A stretch of DNA of 64,000 nt from Fragilaria crotonensis (GCA_022925895.1 JAKSYS010000179.1:1-64000), one strand, 5' to 3'; counted from the stretch's first letter, positions 43,725-55,548 are shown. Notes: generated from the letters alone by a model not told the origin. Translations and numbers: made by a program.

Positions 43725-45803
43725 ATGACGACGCTACGAATGTTTGATTCCTTGTGCGACAACACCCTAACACATGTCCTATTCTTTCTAGACTTCCATT
43801 CCGCTGTGCGTGTCGCCAAGGTCACCTCCAAGGCATTATCCCAGCGCCTGGCAAACTGTACGCACGTATGGAAGGACGTTTTCCGTCGTCACTGCTTCGC
43901 GCCGTTTCCAGGCGGATGTGACGACTATCTTCAGGAATGCTACAGACGACGGCAACTGCTCCGAAATCTAATTGGTCAACAACGTCGTTCAAAAACAAGC
44001 TTTAACCTACCAAATCGTTATTTCTACTTCGTCCCTGTCACACCGGACGAGAACGATGAATGGGATATCGCCCCTCCGGTCGACTTTGACTGTCCCTCCT
44101 TCCTTCTTACCAGTCCTGGAACCTCGGGTGAACTTGTCTTTCTGGATCCATTCGATGGATCTCTGGTGGTTCAAGAATCGTGTCTTGACAATGCTGTAGC
44201 AAGTGACGAAGCCATGATGGAACAAGCAATGACAGATGCTGCGACGCTGATCAAGCATAGAGACACTTTGGGCCTCAAAGATCTAAAGGAAGAACACATT
44301 GCAGGTGCTGTGATTGAAGAGTCAGTTTATCGAAATCACAACATGGAACACTATCAACAGGAGCCTACTGCGGTCTTGATGGATTTAGGCGACTACTACA
44401 ATACCGACCTATCGCAATACTTTATTCTGCGTAGTAGAAGTCGACCTGGTGACAATCTGACACTGGGAGAGGACGAAGAAGTGGAAATTGACATGGTTGG
44501 CATTGAATCGAAGCCTATTTTAATGGGCGAGACCATTGTTGGAACAGCTGTGGCGGTTGGGCGAACCTTCTGCAGTGACGCGGATTCGTGGTCGTCGGAG
44601 CCCAAGGTTGTTTCGGAACTCATAGTCTGGAAGCGAGAAGAGGGCGGAGATTTCAACCAGCGATTTGTCTGTCGCGTTCGCAGCACTTACATCACTATGG
44701 ATATGGACCCCGTCTTTCAGCGAGTATATTTCGTGTTTCCTTTCAATGAAGGGCCTTTCCGTAGGTTTGATGCCGACCTTCACGATGAACACACAGACAA
44801 CGTGGATTTTAGTGGAGGCTGTCGAGTTGTGGCTGCCTATCCGCTGAGATCTTATCCTGACAAAGACAATGGTGACACCAGAGATTCCGGCCCGCAACAC
44901 TTTCCCAAGCCAGAATTCATCCTAAAATGCGACAATGCAGTGAGCGCCTTTGCAGTGACTCCAGGGGGCGAAATCGTCTTGGCATCCACCACAAAAGGGA
45001 CTATCGAAGTGTGGGAAACTGGAGACGTTGGATCTGGTGTAAAACGACTTCATGTGGTGGATGTCAAGCGAGCCCTGGCCACGAAAAGACAGGCATTCGA
45101 TGGAATGCCAACGTCTATGGAGTCCGCCGCGTCTGAAGAAGGCGAAATTAGGGATCGAGCAGCTGCGGCGCAGAGCCCGCTGTTGACTCCTCATCCATCT
45201 GGCGACCGCGACGGCGATGGCGGAATGGACGATGTACAGCCAGTTGCTATCGAGAGTGTCGTCAGCCCAATCGTAACGTCCTTCCATTTCCCTTCCCACT
45301 GTCAAATCGACAGCTGTGGATTCATGACTCTCAACCATATTCACGGCCAGGGATCGTGGTTGCTCTTTTGGACAAAGGAGAAGCGCTCGGGTTCCTTCGA
45401 AGCTAACACAACCATAGCATTGCCACTCTCATCTCGAAGAAAACCTTGCATCCACTACGACGGACGCCGTATTGTGGTTTTCGGACAAGATCACATCGGA
45501 ATGATTATTCTCGTGTATAGGGTTCTGAACTCATGGGAAGACCTGGGAGCTTTCGAAGACAAAGTCTTCAGCAAGGGCGACGAGGCTGCGGGGGTTCGAA
45601 ATCTCACTTCTCCGCATCGCGTCAAATTTGTCAATCGCATTCGCCACGGCGCTTTGGGAGGTATGCAATACTACGATTCAGCCTACATGACGGCCAATGA
45701 ACGTTTCATTGTTGTCAACACAAAGACTGGTAACCTGCTCGGTGGAGGATCCACGCCATGTACTGATGGTTTGTTGGTGCTTGACCTAGAGGAATTGCCT
45801 TAG
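43725..45803 (+). CDS. F-box-like protein with beta-propeller-like C-terminus
   Basis: Single uninterrupted frame from ATG 43725; 692 residues. The first 50 residues (DSLCDNTLTHVLFFLDFHSAVRVAKVTSKALSQRL) fit an F-box: helical, with the LxxxLxxHVLxFLD...AxxVxKxxxxL spacing. F-box proteins are substrate adaptors of SCF ubiquitin ligases. The remainder alternates hydrophobic strands and acidic loops (FLDPFDGSLVV, SELIVWKREEGGDF, GGEIVLASTTKGTIEVWETGD, HGQGSWLLFWTKEK), suggesting degenerate WD/beta-propeller blades that would bind a target. An acidic/Ser-rich insert lies at about residues 460-510. No signal peptide. The F-box call is moderate and the propeller is inferred from pattern. Confidence 0.65.
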   Translation: MTTLRMFDSLCDNTLTHVLFFLDFHSAVRVAKVTSKALSQRLANCTHVWKDVFRRHCFAPFPGGCDDYLQECYRRRQLLRNLIGQQRRSKTSFNLPNRYFYFVPVTPDENDEWDIAPPVDFDCPSFLLTSPGTSGELVFLDPFDGSLVVQESCLDNAVASDEAMMEQAMTDAATLIKHRDTLGLKDLKEEHIAGAVIEESVYRNHNMEHYQQEPTAVLMDLGDYYNTDLSQYFILRSRSRPGDNLTLGEDEEVEIDMVGIESKPILMGETIVGTAVAVGRTFCSDADSWSSEPKVVSELIVWKREEGGDFNQRFVCRVRSTYITMDMDPVFQRVYFVFPFNEGPFRRFDADLHDEHTDNVDFSGGCRVVAAYPLRSYPDKDNGDTRDSGPQHFPKPEFILKCDNAVSAFAVTPGGEIVLASTTKGTIEVWETGDVGSGVKRLHVVDVKRALATKRQAFDGMPTSMESAASEEGEIRDRAAAAQSPLLTPHPSGDRDGDGGMDDVQPVAIESVVSPIVTSFHFPSHCQIDSCGFMTLNHIHGQGSWLLFWTKEKRSGSFEANTTIALPLSSRRKPCIHYDGRRIVVFGQDHIGMIILVYRVLNSWEDLGAFEDKVFSKGDEAAGVRNLTSPHRVKFVNRIRHGALGGMQYYDSAYMTANERFIVVNTKTGNLLGGGSTPCTDGLLVLDLEELP

Positions 45804-46639
45804 CAATAGTGCTGCCAGAACAATGATTTCGAAGGCAAGGATCGAGCGAGGAGTTGAATGCAGGCAACTCGGAGTAGAGAGAAAGTGCTCCTGCTCAATT
45901 ACATGCTTCTGAGGACGATAACAATACAAAACGAGTGAGACACAAATGAAATGTTCATTAGAGTTGAAACGACAGGACTTGAACACTCCCCTCAGCTCTC
46001 ATAATCCTTGAAATTCATTAGCCGACTGGGTACTAGGTAGTCTAAACTGCCTTCGCCAGTCCCCTACTAGAAAAGGATCCTCTTGCTATCAAACCTTCCC
46101 CAACCGTAGGGGTCGATGTGCAGCAAACAAGGGCCTCTCAAATGTCATGCTTTCATCATCGGGGTGCGTCATCTTGAAACAGCGAATGTGCGCATTGAGT
46201 GCTTGATTGTCTCATCGCAACGTACCTCGCATTTTCAAAGGTGTCTCGGTGCTCTTCTGGGACTACCAGGTAGTGCGATTGTTATGTTTGATGCAAAGCA
46301 ACATCTGTCGGCGCTAGGCAACACCCACCCTCACATGCATCAGTGATAATCACTTCGCTTTGGTGCCGTAGTAGCAGTGTTCAGCTTCAAGCTGCACTGT
46401 CGTATTTCATCGGTAAGATGGTACTGCAGTACAGTCCGAGCAACAATTCCACCTACTGTACCAAGTTCTGTACTGGTTTACCATTATACTGTACTGGAAC
46501 CCAAGAACGTAGTACTGGAGGTTCCGGAATTTCTGCTTTTATCCTAAGTATTTCTTCTACAGGACTTTTTGTGTATCAGATTGCCACGCGAAACGGACAA
46601 AATAGACTGATCGATTTGGTTGGAGCCTGTTGGTATTCG
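45804..46639. other. Intergenic, no gene seen
   Basis: Downstream of the F-box-like gene; only short non-descript open stretches. GTAC-rich palindromes near 46420-46510. Confidence 0.45.
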
Positions 46640-47150
46640 TAGGTGCTCAAGTACAATGGACAATTATCATTTTCTGATTAGACGGATTTTATTATAGAAG
46701 AAGAAAGTCCGCAGATTTCTTTCTCCTAATTTCTTTCTTCTACTTAAGCAAATTGAAGCTTCTTCAATTTTCTTCTAGTTTCTCCCTTTTTCTCCTTTTT
46801 TCTAAACAGCTTCTCCTATTTTCTCCCTTTTGCTTCCTTTCGCTTACTACGTTGCAAGTCGTAGTAGAATTTAATTTCGTTGATACGAACTCGAACATAT
46901 AATACGTGTCGTACATAAAATTCAACTTTGAGCTGCGAGGTATACACTGCTTTAAAAGCCTATTTTGGACCATGCCACACACTTTTCCAAATGAGCGAGT
47001 AGAGCTTCTCTCTTTTTTCTTCCTTTTTCTCCTTTTTTCTTCACGGAATTTTTTCTTTCTTCCTTTCTCTTCTTTTTTCTTCCAGATTTTTTCCTTTCTT
47101 CCTTTTACTTGCTTTTTCTTCCGGGGTTTCTATGAATGTATATAGAACTT
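46640..47150. repeat. Pyrimidine-rich tracts (CTTCTTTTTCTCC type)
   Basis: Plus strand is dominated by C and T at 46720-46850 and 47005-47130, in degenerate TTTTTCTTCC / TTTCTCC units. The tracts flank a less biased 150-bp middle. Apparent frames here are low-complexity. Confidence 0.7.
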
Positions 47151-47352
47151 GCATATGAATCGATGGACTTGTTTTGCTCATCACGTTTTCAATTTCGGTT
47201 GATGTCCTAGGTTATCACGTCATGGCACGCAGAAAAAAAGAAACGGTTTTGAAAAAAGTCCTTAAACATGAAAGAAAAACTAGTCCGAAAGCAAATATTC
47301 CGGGACCTCCTGGTACTGTACTCCGAGGTGGACCACTTAGATTTGAACAGTA

Positions 47353-48091
47353 CCAGTTAAAAATGGCTTTGAGCCCTTAAAAAAAATTGAGCCACTAAAT
47401 GGTGTAATTTTCACGACGTCTACAAAAAAGGTACTCAATATCATTTTGACTACTTCTTCACATACGGCAATGATGTTCCTTGCGATGTGGAGCTACGTTC
47501 CTTTGCTGTGCAAAACAGGCATTTTGGAAGCCGGGGTTTTGCTAACCGCACTGGACGATGGCACCTCGGAGATTTTGCACATCTCAAATTTTCCACCATT
47601 GAGCCGGGCCACCAATTTAATGTAGACATACCACACAGTATTTTTTTTAATGCTTGCGAGAAATATAGACAACAGCTTAACTGTAGTTTTCGCGCCATGT
47701 ACTTTTTATGTGATGAATTACATCATGTTTTGGCGTGATACCTATGTGCGACGTAGAATCAGCGTAGCAGTACAAAGAAATTGGGTGAAGACGATAATGA
47801 AATCATGTTGAATGGAGTAAAAAAACTCAACGGACAATTATTGAAAAATATTCAGGTATGAATATAAATCAGTAAATTGCTTAGAGCCATTAAACCGAGA
47901 ACGACGCTTGTAGAAGCATCAATATCTTCATGAATTCTTTGTCCAGTATAGAAATGATTCAACCATGTGGTAGCATAAAGCATGATCGACATGTGTGGCA
48001 CTTGAAGTTAATTGCATTGCATCGGATTGTCATTGAGAACTTTTTAGTCCAACATGGTGTTTTTTAATGACTCAAAGCCATTTTTAACTGG
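47353..48091. mobile_element. 739-bp inverted-repeat element with TA flanks (MITE-like)
   Basis: The left end CCAGTTAAAAATGGCTTTGAG (47353 on) is the exact inverse of the right end CTCAAAGCCATTTTTAACTGG (to 48091). TA abuts both sides (47351-47352 and 48092-48093), as with Tc1/mariner-type insertions. Inside, a plus-strand stretch at 47487-47738 reads RSFAVQNRHFGSRGFAN... to HHVLA but has no recognised domain. A related terminus, CCAGTTAAAAACCGCTTTGAACC, occurs at 59546. Confidence 0.75.
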
Positions 48092-48411
48092 TACCTGGAG
48101 TACTACAGTACTACACTGGTAAAAGTACTACGAGGTGCGAATTGTGCCCATAGGGGGCATAGCGTACTGGTTCTAGTACCAGTGCTGTATTTCTTGGCCA
48201 GCATCCACCAATGAAGTATAGGCGACTACCATTCGTACTTCAGTACGAGTAACAGGTAGCACTCCTTTATCCTGTACAGTATGCATGCTGTATGTGAGTA
48301 GATGTGCAACATCCAACAAAAGCCGACAAGACGATTGTCTCGTCCTCATTTTGATTCTGACTCTCCTGTCAATCACCTTAATCGCTCCAGTATATACATC
48401 ATCATTATTCA

Positions 48412-48963
48412 ATGTTTTACGTCAAGGAACTGGAGCATGAGATTGTGTTGGAACCGATGCACTTCGGCCAAAAGCTTCGATCTACGATTGTCCGTCTCTT
48501 GAAGGAGGAGGTTGAAGGCCTGGCCCTGGCTAACTATGGTTACGTCGTGAACGTCATTGAAGTTAAGGAGGAGCAGATCCGTTTTGGAATCATCGAATAC
48601 GATACTGGCGATGTCGTCTTTGATGTGAAATACACGGCACTTCTATTGCGGCCTTTTATCAATGAAGTTTTGGATGCGACCGTGTCCATCTGCTCGCCCT
48701 TGGGTTTCTTCGCTTTTGTCGGCCCTTTGCGAATCTTTGTTTCAAAGCATTCCATGCCGGAAGACATGATGAATGGCTTTGATGGAGACAAAGATGCATG
48801 GGTGTCTGATGACAAAGAAGTCATAATTACGGCGGGCTGTGGAATTCGCGTCCGCATCAAGGGGCGAACGGTTGAGCAGGGGAATATTTCGGCGATTGCA
48901 ACAATTAAAGACAACTACTTGGGTCTTATTGATGATGGGAGTGGGGATAATACAGATCAATAG
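48412..48963 (+). CDS. RPB7: RNA polymerase II subunit RPB7
   Basis: RPB7 pairs with RPB4 in the polymerase II stalk that binds nascent RNA and initiation factors. ATG 48412 is followed by 183 codons without an intron; the family is usually 171-177. The start FYVKELEHEIVLEPMHFG, a diagnostic N-terminal block, leads the RNP-like tip domain with GLALANYGYVVNVIEV and GDVVFDVKYTALLLRPF. The S1/OB domain follows from DATVSICSPLGFFAFVGPLRIFVSKHSMP to VRIKGRTVEQGNISAIATIKDNYLGLI. The short acidic tail (DDGSGDNTDQ) accounts for the extra length. It converges on the FKBP gene, with the stop codons about 40 bp apart. Confidence 0.96.
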   Translation: MFYVKELEHEIVLEPMHFGQKLRSTIVRLLKEEVEGLALANYGYVVNVIEVKEEQIRFGIIEYDTGDVVFDVKYTALLLRPFINEVLDATVSICSPLGFFAFVGPLRIFVSKHSMPEDMMNGFDGDKDAWVSDDKEVIITAGCGIRVRIKGRTVEQGNISAIATIKDNYLGLIDDGSGDNTDQ

Positions 48964-49004
48964 TAAAAGTTTCAAGTGTGAGAGTCTGTGCTTTCTATTC
49001 TATT

Positions 49005-49826
49005 TTAGGAGACTTTAAACAATTCAACCTCAAACTTGAGTGTAGCTCCTGGTGGAATGGTATCTCCACTCCCAGCTTCGCCGTACGCCAAATCACTTGG
49101 GATAACAAGCGTAGCCTTACCACCCTCCTTCATCAAGGCAAGTCCCTCCTGCCATCCTTGAATGACACCAGAGAGTGGGAAGGAGATCGTTTGCCCGCGA
49201 TCGACCGACGAGTCGAAGACAGTACCATCAGTCAGGGTGCCGTGATAGTGAACTTCCACCATATTCGAAGTCGTTGGTTGCTTTCCAGTACCCTCTACCA
49301 TGGAGTAGTAAACTAGTCCAGAGTCAAGCTTGATCGCTTCTTCGGTGCAGTCCAAGAAGTTGGCGATAAACTCAGCCCCCTCTTTCTTGACAATTTCAAC
49401 AATATTTGCAGTACGCTCTGAAAGGATCTTGTTGAGTTGAGGTCCATACTTCATCAAAATAACGCGATCATCAGTAATGGACGTTCCGCGGAGTTGATCG
49501 GCGAAGGCTTCCAAGAGAATTTCCATTTCATCCTCTTCAAGCAAGGTTTTCAAGTTTCCCTGGCCACCAACTTGCATCGCTAGATTGGTACCAAGGGCGT
49601 AGAAGGGCATCTTATCATCGGGATATGGCATGGGAACGTCCGACATGAAGCGCGCAGTGGACGCCTAACATGGGAAAAGGGTGAGTCTGTGTCAGGATCC
49701 GATTAGCGCAAGAAAGGTTGCGGTTCGGATACGTACTCGAATCCCGAACTTGGCAGCCGATGAAAAGGCGGTCGCAACACGCGGTGCAGAAAGAAGAGTG
49801 AAAAGGCTCATTGCAGTGATGCGCAT
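49005..49826 (-). CDS. Plastid-targeted FKBP-type peptidyl-prolyl isomerase
   Basis: Catalyses proline cis-trans isomerisation during protein folding. Exon 1, 49826-49737, encodes 30 residues (MRITAMSLFTLLSAPRVATA then FSSAAKFGIR). This is a hydrophobic signal peptide ending in ATA|F, the diatom bipartite plastid signal. A 72-bp intron (CGA|GTACGT ... GTTAG|GCG) joins in phase to exon 2, 49664-49005, giving 249 residues in total. A helical N-terminal domain (residues about 45-135, FKBP_N/Mip-like) precedes the FKBP fold: VEVHYHGTLTDGTVFDSS, FPLSGVIQGWQEGLALMKEGGKATLVIPSDLAYGE and IPPGATLKFEVELF, with the usual aromatic pocket residues. A likely role in the plastid stroma or lumen is inferred from the presequence. 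Confidence 0.92.
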
Positions 49827-50626
49827 TTCTATTTCACACTCAAGCTGGATAGAACCCACTTGATAAGATTTTTGTTGTGTGGATCTCTAAAACTGGCATT
49901 CAGAGTCCCGATTCATCAGTTTGATGGAGGAGGAAAGCAGATGCTGACACATCCTCTTTAGACTCAACCTTAATGAGTTGATGGTTGACGCCTGTTAGTG
50001 CGTGCCGTGTGAGAGCCGAGGCCAGGTGGAACGTGGACCTCAAACAAGTTGCTTGGGTTATCGGTTGTCACATTATCACTGATAAGGTTAGTGTTAAACG
50101 GGTATTCCAATGAAAAATGGACGTTCAATATGCAAAGCTACATAAACAAATAACTTTTAATGATAAGTTCGAGCAACGGCAATTTCGTGACAAATCAATT
50201 CCGTTCCCAGCATATGTTCTGAGCTCATACCCGCCAACTCACTATGTTGTACCTCTTGTCGATATTCAAATCGGAAGGTTGAGTATATGTACATGGAGAA
50301 GTAGTACCTGAGTACTTCTTAAGCCTCAGGACTCAGGATCCCAGGTTTTGCGTTGTGGTTGAATTCCTCATTCAGCTCCTTTGTTTACCTGGGTTACAGT
50401 CCACAGACATCGTTGTGACTCACATCAGCAGATTACATTCAAAAGCAGGAAGCCTTGTCGATCAATAAAGTGGTACCAGGTAGGTGATAGTAAAGGGCGT
50501 TGCGATTTGATGATCGGATTGGAAGATCGTCTAGGAGAATCATGTTGGTGAAGCAGCTCTTAATTTTATTCTCACAAATCGTTTATTCTATTTTTCCAGT
50601 CTGGAAAAACTGTCAGTAGCTCATCT
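49827..50626. other. Divergent intergenic region between FKBP and ARM gene 1
   Basis: No gene supported. A TTTTTCCAG|TCTGG sequence just before 50627 could be the end of a leader intron for the ARM gene. Confidence 0.45.
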
Positions 50627-53600
50627 ATGTCATTCTTCGGAATCCGATTCGGCGGTGGTGACGATCAAGTTGCCGATTCGATTCCCGAAACTCCTACCAC
50701 AGTCCCCAACGCAGCTACTGGTGAATCGGAATCAAATGTGCAAGCTCAAAGTTTCCGTATTAGTTCGGAAAGTGACGGCGAACGCGAAATGACGCAGGAG
50801 GAAGTGAACAAGCTAGTGCACGAAGCTCTCCGTCGTGCCCGCAGAGCGACCTCGAACAAGGAAGGAAGGGAAGATACCCCACTGAGTGCCTCCTCTACTC
50901 CCACATCGCATAAGAGTGCTTCTACCAGGAGTCCTCCTTCACGGTATCGCCTGCCTCAAACGGTGCTCGCTTCAGACTCCGATCCCAGCCAGAGACACAC
51001 GGACGCGCTCCTCTCGCCTACCATGGATTCGTTGATTGGATCGATCGGTAATAGCCATAGTATGATGAGCACCAATTCGAGTGATTCTGTCTTGAGAAAA
51101 GTAGAGGAAGAGATTCAAGCCGCTAGGAAAGCTGCGCTTGATACGACCAGAAGGCTCCGCACTTTGTCTGCAGCGTCGCAAAGCTTTGACCAACCTTATG
51201 AGGTCGCCCTATCACCGACGGCTGAACTCATGGACATTCTTGATGACCACCTGGCTGATGACGAAGACTTGCGCACAATTCTGGATACAAACGACGACGA
51301 GGAACAAGGGAGTGTAGAAGTCCACATTTTGGATGACAATATATTTGAAATCGCACAGGAGGAGATGGAGGCAGAGTTTGCCGATACTCCCACCAAAGCT
51401 CCATCGTCAGTTCATGCGGTGGGGATGCCATTGCAAGATGAAGGCCCACGACTCCGACTCGGATACAACCCAGAACCCGTTACTGAAGGTAATGGTATCA
51501 CCTTAAGTCCACAAGATGTAATCAAGCAAACTGTGAAGCCAGTTGAACCGATCGAAAGAGTTGTAAACGAAGGCGTTGGTATTTCCGAATTATCTGTTGA
51601 AGCTCCACCAATCAAAGCTGCCAAGGGTCAATTTGGCGATATTCTAGATGAAAAGGTGCTTTCGCAATCGAATCTGGATTTCGAAGAGAAGAAGGTGGAT
51701 GATAGCAATTTAATTAACCCTTTATCGCCGAAGAATGAGCTCCTCAAGTCTGGAACGTCAGTCGAAGACGTTAAACATCCTGAAATTCCTGTACAAGAAG
51801 GAGTTGCAACCGAGCCAACAGCGGCGCGAGATGATACAGAGCTCATTGACGAAGAGGGTTTTGAGGCCGAAGATGTGTTGATTCAGTGGCGTTCAAGCGA
51901 GATTTCTAGCACCGACTTCGAAAGAGATCCGCAGTTGAATCCGTCTGACGAAAGTCAGGTAGGGCCGACTTTGGCTACCAACCCAACACGTAGCGATGGT
52001 GACAAAGAATCGGCTGTTGACAAGGAGGTTGCTACCTCCGCGGATCTACCTGACGACTTGCGAGAGGAAACGAAGTCTGACACTTCTTTGTTGAAGGACA
52101 GTTCTAGCGGCAAACAGACTGACTCTGAATTTACCGAAGTCACTGTGAGTGATGTCCCCCGCATTGGAAGTGACATCCTCGTACCCAAAGAGATGGACGA
52201 CCAAGGACCTGTGCAGGAAGTCGAAAGCGCAGAATCGGACTACACGGAAGAGACAGTATCTGATGCAGAAGAAAGTTCACAGATGGCGCACGAAGCGGTA
52301 TCTCATCAGGATGAGATGAAGGTCGTCGAGCAACCTCGTGACGCGCCAATCTCTGGGGAAGCCTCAACCCCGGATGAGCTCGTTTCAAATTTTGAAGGCG
52401 ATGTTGGAGGGCATGACGCTGACGATGATTCCGAGTACACTGAGGAGACTGTACATGATGAGATGGAAACAGATCAGAGTCCCGCCGAGCCTGCGTCGTA
52501 TTTGGAAGAGGTGAAGGGTCTCACTATGTCAGAGAACGACGCAGCGGCCTTGACCCCAGAAAATTCGGTTGAAGAGGACGGCGTTAAGAGCCGACCGCAA
52601 ACCGGCGTTCCTTCCGTGCTGCAGCCTGTTGATGTTGTGCCGAAAATTTCAGATACATACCGGATCCCTTTTCACTCAGCTAACCCGACAGATCAGCAAT
52701 CACCACACACTGCGAAGTCGGACAGCTCGACGTTGCTTCTCGCACCAACAACTGACAAGCTTCATTTCAGACACCCGTATCCGTATCCGCCCCCGCTACC
52801 GAAACCACGCCCTGCATCGGTCATCATCCAAGAACATCGATTAGGCGTTCCAGAGCCTTTCACGAAGTGGTTCCGTACTACACCCGAGCTTGAAAAGCTT
52901 TTCATGGCGGCTCGCGATGATTCTCTGCAACGCAGAAGCAATGCTTGCGGTGCACTCAAGGTTCTGTCGCAAAAGAGAAAGAATCAAGTGGCGCTGGTAC
53001 GGACGGCAGGTTTTCTTGACTCGTTAGTGTTTGCTATTGCTGCTCGCATTCCCAACACCCTTGAGACAGACATTGCCCTTGATGCGAGGGGGCGTGCTGT
53101 TTCGACCCTTTTGAACGTGGCAGAACCGAAAGGAAACCGCCAGGTGATTCTTGCACATGATGGCGTTGCTGCGTGCCTAGTAAAGGTAGTCAACGAGGAT
53201 CTTGGTGAGGCAAGAGTCCAAGCTTGCGCGGCAATCGCAACGCTTGCCAAAACACCATTGAATCGGGAGTTCTTGGCGACTGTGCCAGGTCTTCTGGATA
53301 CCCTGGCTTTGGTCCTCCTCGGCTCCATTGATGGTGAGGAATCTGTAGGACCTGAGGATACCGAGGATCGGAAGGGATCAGCTGAAGATAGTGTCGATCT
53401 CGACAGCGACGACGACACAACTTCCGCTGGACTTTCCAATTCATCGTCGACCCTCGAAGACGATGGAACTCACGACGATGGGACGCATGATGATGGAACG
53501 CGCGATGATGGAACTCATGACGACTCCACTCAGGGTGACGAAAACACGCATTCTGATGATACTTCAACTCGCCACGACGAGGAGCATATATCCGTTGGTG

Positions 53601-54432
53601 TCTCATCTTCTGTGTCGTCAACTCAGCCTCCAGAAAAGGGTCGCCCTAAGCAGAAATCAATTCGCGACGAAAAGCACGACCTACATGACCTCTTCCTCAA
53701 GCAGGCAAGAGTGAATGCATGCGCTGCATTAATGCACTTGTCAAAGCACTGCGCGGTATCGGTAAGTCTTGCCGACTTCAGTTCTGATATTCGTATGTCT
53801 CAATAAGACTTTTGTCTCACTCCGTCGTTTGTGTCCTTCAGAACTGCTTGGCTGGGAACCCTCTCCTGGTGAAGAGTCTTGTTGAGGTATCGATTGAGTT
53901 TGAAAATCCGATCCACACCAAATGCATCGAGCTGGTTTGCAATCTTACGAGATTCCCTGCGAATGCAGCTCGTCTCGCACGTAACGCTGCTTTGCTGGAT
54001 GCGTTGATCAGGACCGGCAAGTCAAAGAACCTGGACGATAGGATATGGTCTATGAGATCCTTTCAGAACCTGGCTGCCGACTCCTCCAGCAAGGCGATAT
54101 TGGCCAACAGCCAGGTCCTTACCCTTTTGAGTATATGTTCTATGCGGAAAGACTACGACGAGCAGGTTGCTGCCGTGGCCGCTATATATAACCTGTCGAC
54201 TGAACCTGGCGCTGTGGTGCCTCTCACTAACACGCGCAATGTGGTGGCTACACTAGTCCACTTGGCTCACAATTCTGACACCACACCTGATGTTCGTGAA
54301 ATGGCCTGCGACTCCTTGGCAACAATTGGACTATGGCTCCAAACTTTAGCGGGATCGGGTGCTGTCCCGAAAGGTATCCCCAATGTTCTACTACCAACGC
54401 ACACGACGAGCGGCTGGCGAAGGTGGGATTAG
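50627..54432 (+). CDS. Large armadillo-repeat protein with acidic disordered N-terminus (ARM gene 1)
   Basis: ATG 50627. Exon 1 ends at 53761 (TCG|GTAAGT) and exon 2 begins at 53842 (TTCAG|AAC), joining in phase, for 1,241 residues. Residues 1-700 are low-complexity, rich in Asp, Glu and Ser, with repeated EYTEETV / SDYTEETVSD acidic motifs. From about residue 740 helical ARM/HEAT-type repeats begin (RRSNACGALKVLSQ, RGRAVSTLLNVAEPKGNR, RVQACAAIATLAKTP). They are split by a 110-residue acidic insert holding tandem THDDG units (53463-53530) and resume in exon 2 (CIELVCNLTRFPANAARL, VAAVAAIYNLSTEP). It probably serves as a protein-binding scaffold; its partner is unknown. It is paralogous to the minus-strand gene at 56517-59131. 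Confidence 0.85.
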
Positions 54433-54592
54433 ACGACTTGCCATTACTTTTTCATTCATTATGGGACTAGTTAAAAGAGTTACGAAGTCTGTAGAAGTGA
54501 GTTTCCATTTCTGCCGAGGACACTTCCGCGTCCATATGTATGCTATTTGCCATCATTGTCCACACATCGACACTTCCGCGTCCATACGTATG

Positions 54593-55165
54593 TTATTTGT
54601 CCTCTTTGCCCACGTATCGTAAAATTTTTGCCGGAACTCCGGCCACCACGACGTTGCTGGGAAAGCTCCTTGTAACAACTGCCCCTGCTCCCACGACGAC
54701 CCCGTCACCTAGAGTGACCCCGGGAATGATGGTCGAATTGGCGCCTAGCCAGCAATTGTTGCCCAGGGTTATCGGTGCCGTGGATTCAACACCAGCTGCT
54801 CTTGCGTCTGCTTCGAGGGGGTGTGTTGCAGCTGAAATCACTACGTGAGGTGCAAGGAGGCAGTTGTCACCAATTGTGACAAGATTGCAATCCAAGATTG
54901 TGCACCCATGATTGGCGTAGAATCCTTTTCCTACCTTGAGATTGTACCCATAGTCGCAGTGAAATGGAGATTCAAGAATTGCGTCGTCACGGCCAAGAAT
55001 TTGCGCCGCTAGTTCCTTGCGCCGCTCGATATCAAGTGGTGAGGTCTGGTTCAATTCGAAACAAAGGCTTTTCGCTCGGATGCGTTCCTGTGTGAGTTCT
55101 GGATCCCAAGCGTCGTATGCCTCGCCGGCAAGCATCTTTTCCTTTTCTGTTCGTTCCTCCTTCAT
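54593..55165 (-). CDS. Maltose/galactoside O-acetyltransferase family protein (left-handed beta-helix)
   Basis: Transfers acetyl from acetyl-CoA to a sugar or related acceptor; in bacteria maa/lacA-type enzymes. ATG 55165 (the frame extends upstream only to a TTG) gives 190 residues, the usual length. The N-terminal MKEERTEKEKMLAGEAYDAWDPELTQER matches the family's capping domain. The hexapeptide repeats include GKGFYANHGCTILDCNLVTIGDNCLLAPHVVISAATHP, with His in the NHGC and ATHP positions as catalytic candidates, then GNNCWLGANSTIIPGVTLGDGVVVGAGAVVTRSFPSNVVVAGVPAKIL. No plastid presequence. The family is widespread in bacteria, so acquisition by transfer is possible. It is convergent with ARM gene 1 and divergent from the gene at 55549. 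Confidence 0.93.
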   Translation of the reverse strand: MKEERTEKEKMLAGEAYDAWDPELTQERIRAKSLCFELNQTSPLDIERRKELAAQILGRDDAILESPFHCDYGYNLKVGKGFYANHGCTILDCNLVTIGDNCLLAPHVVISAATHPLEADARAAGVESTAPITLGNNCWLGANSTIIPGVTLGDGVVVGAGAVVTRSFPSNVVVAGVPAKILRYVGKEDK

Positions 55166-55548
55166 TTGGGAAGATGCTTCTGTTTCCTGCAGCGTTGCAG
55201 TTAGATTAATGTACAGAGTCAAGATCGTTGGCTGAGTTGCCCTCTCTACGCAACAAACACAAATTCGAGCAAATGATGAAAGAACGCCCTTTTTTGGATT
55301 CGAGGTGATGTATCTTTTCCGTGTCCCATGACAAGACGAGTGCCAATTGAGACTCTGTCGTCATTGGCGTAGTACAACGTACCAGATACTAGTACTGTAT
55401 ACGTAGTACAAGTATATTACTTTTGTCCTTGCAATCGCACAAATCGTCGACTTTGCGTCCAATGCAGTAAACCACCAGTACTAGTACTCCGTATTAGACA
55501 ACAGACAACTCATATTTCTTCAACTTCTCTAGTTTTGAGATCATTTTT

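Noticed and set aside
46906-47145. 79-codon Phe/Leu/Ser-rich ORF that looks like a membrane protein
   Set aside because: It is a translation of a CTT/TTC pyrimidine tract; hydrophobicity follows from composition.
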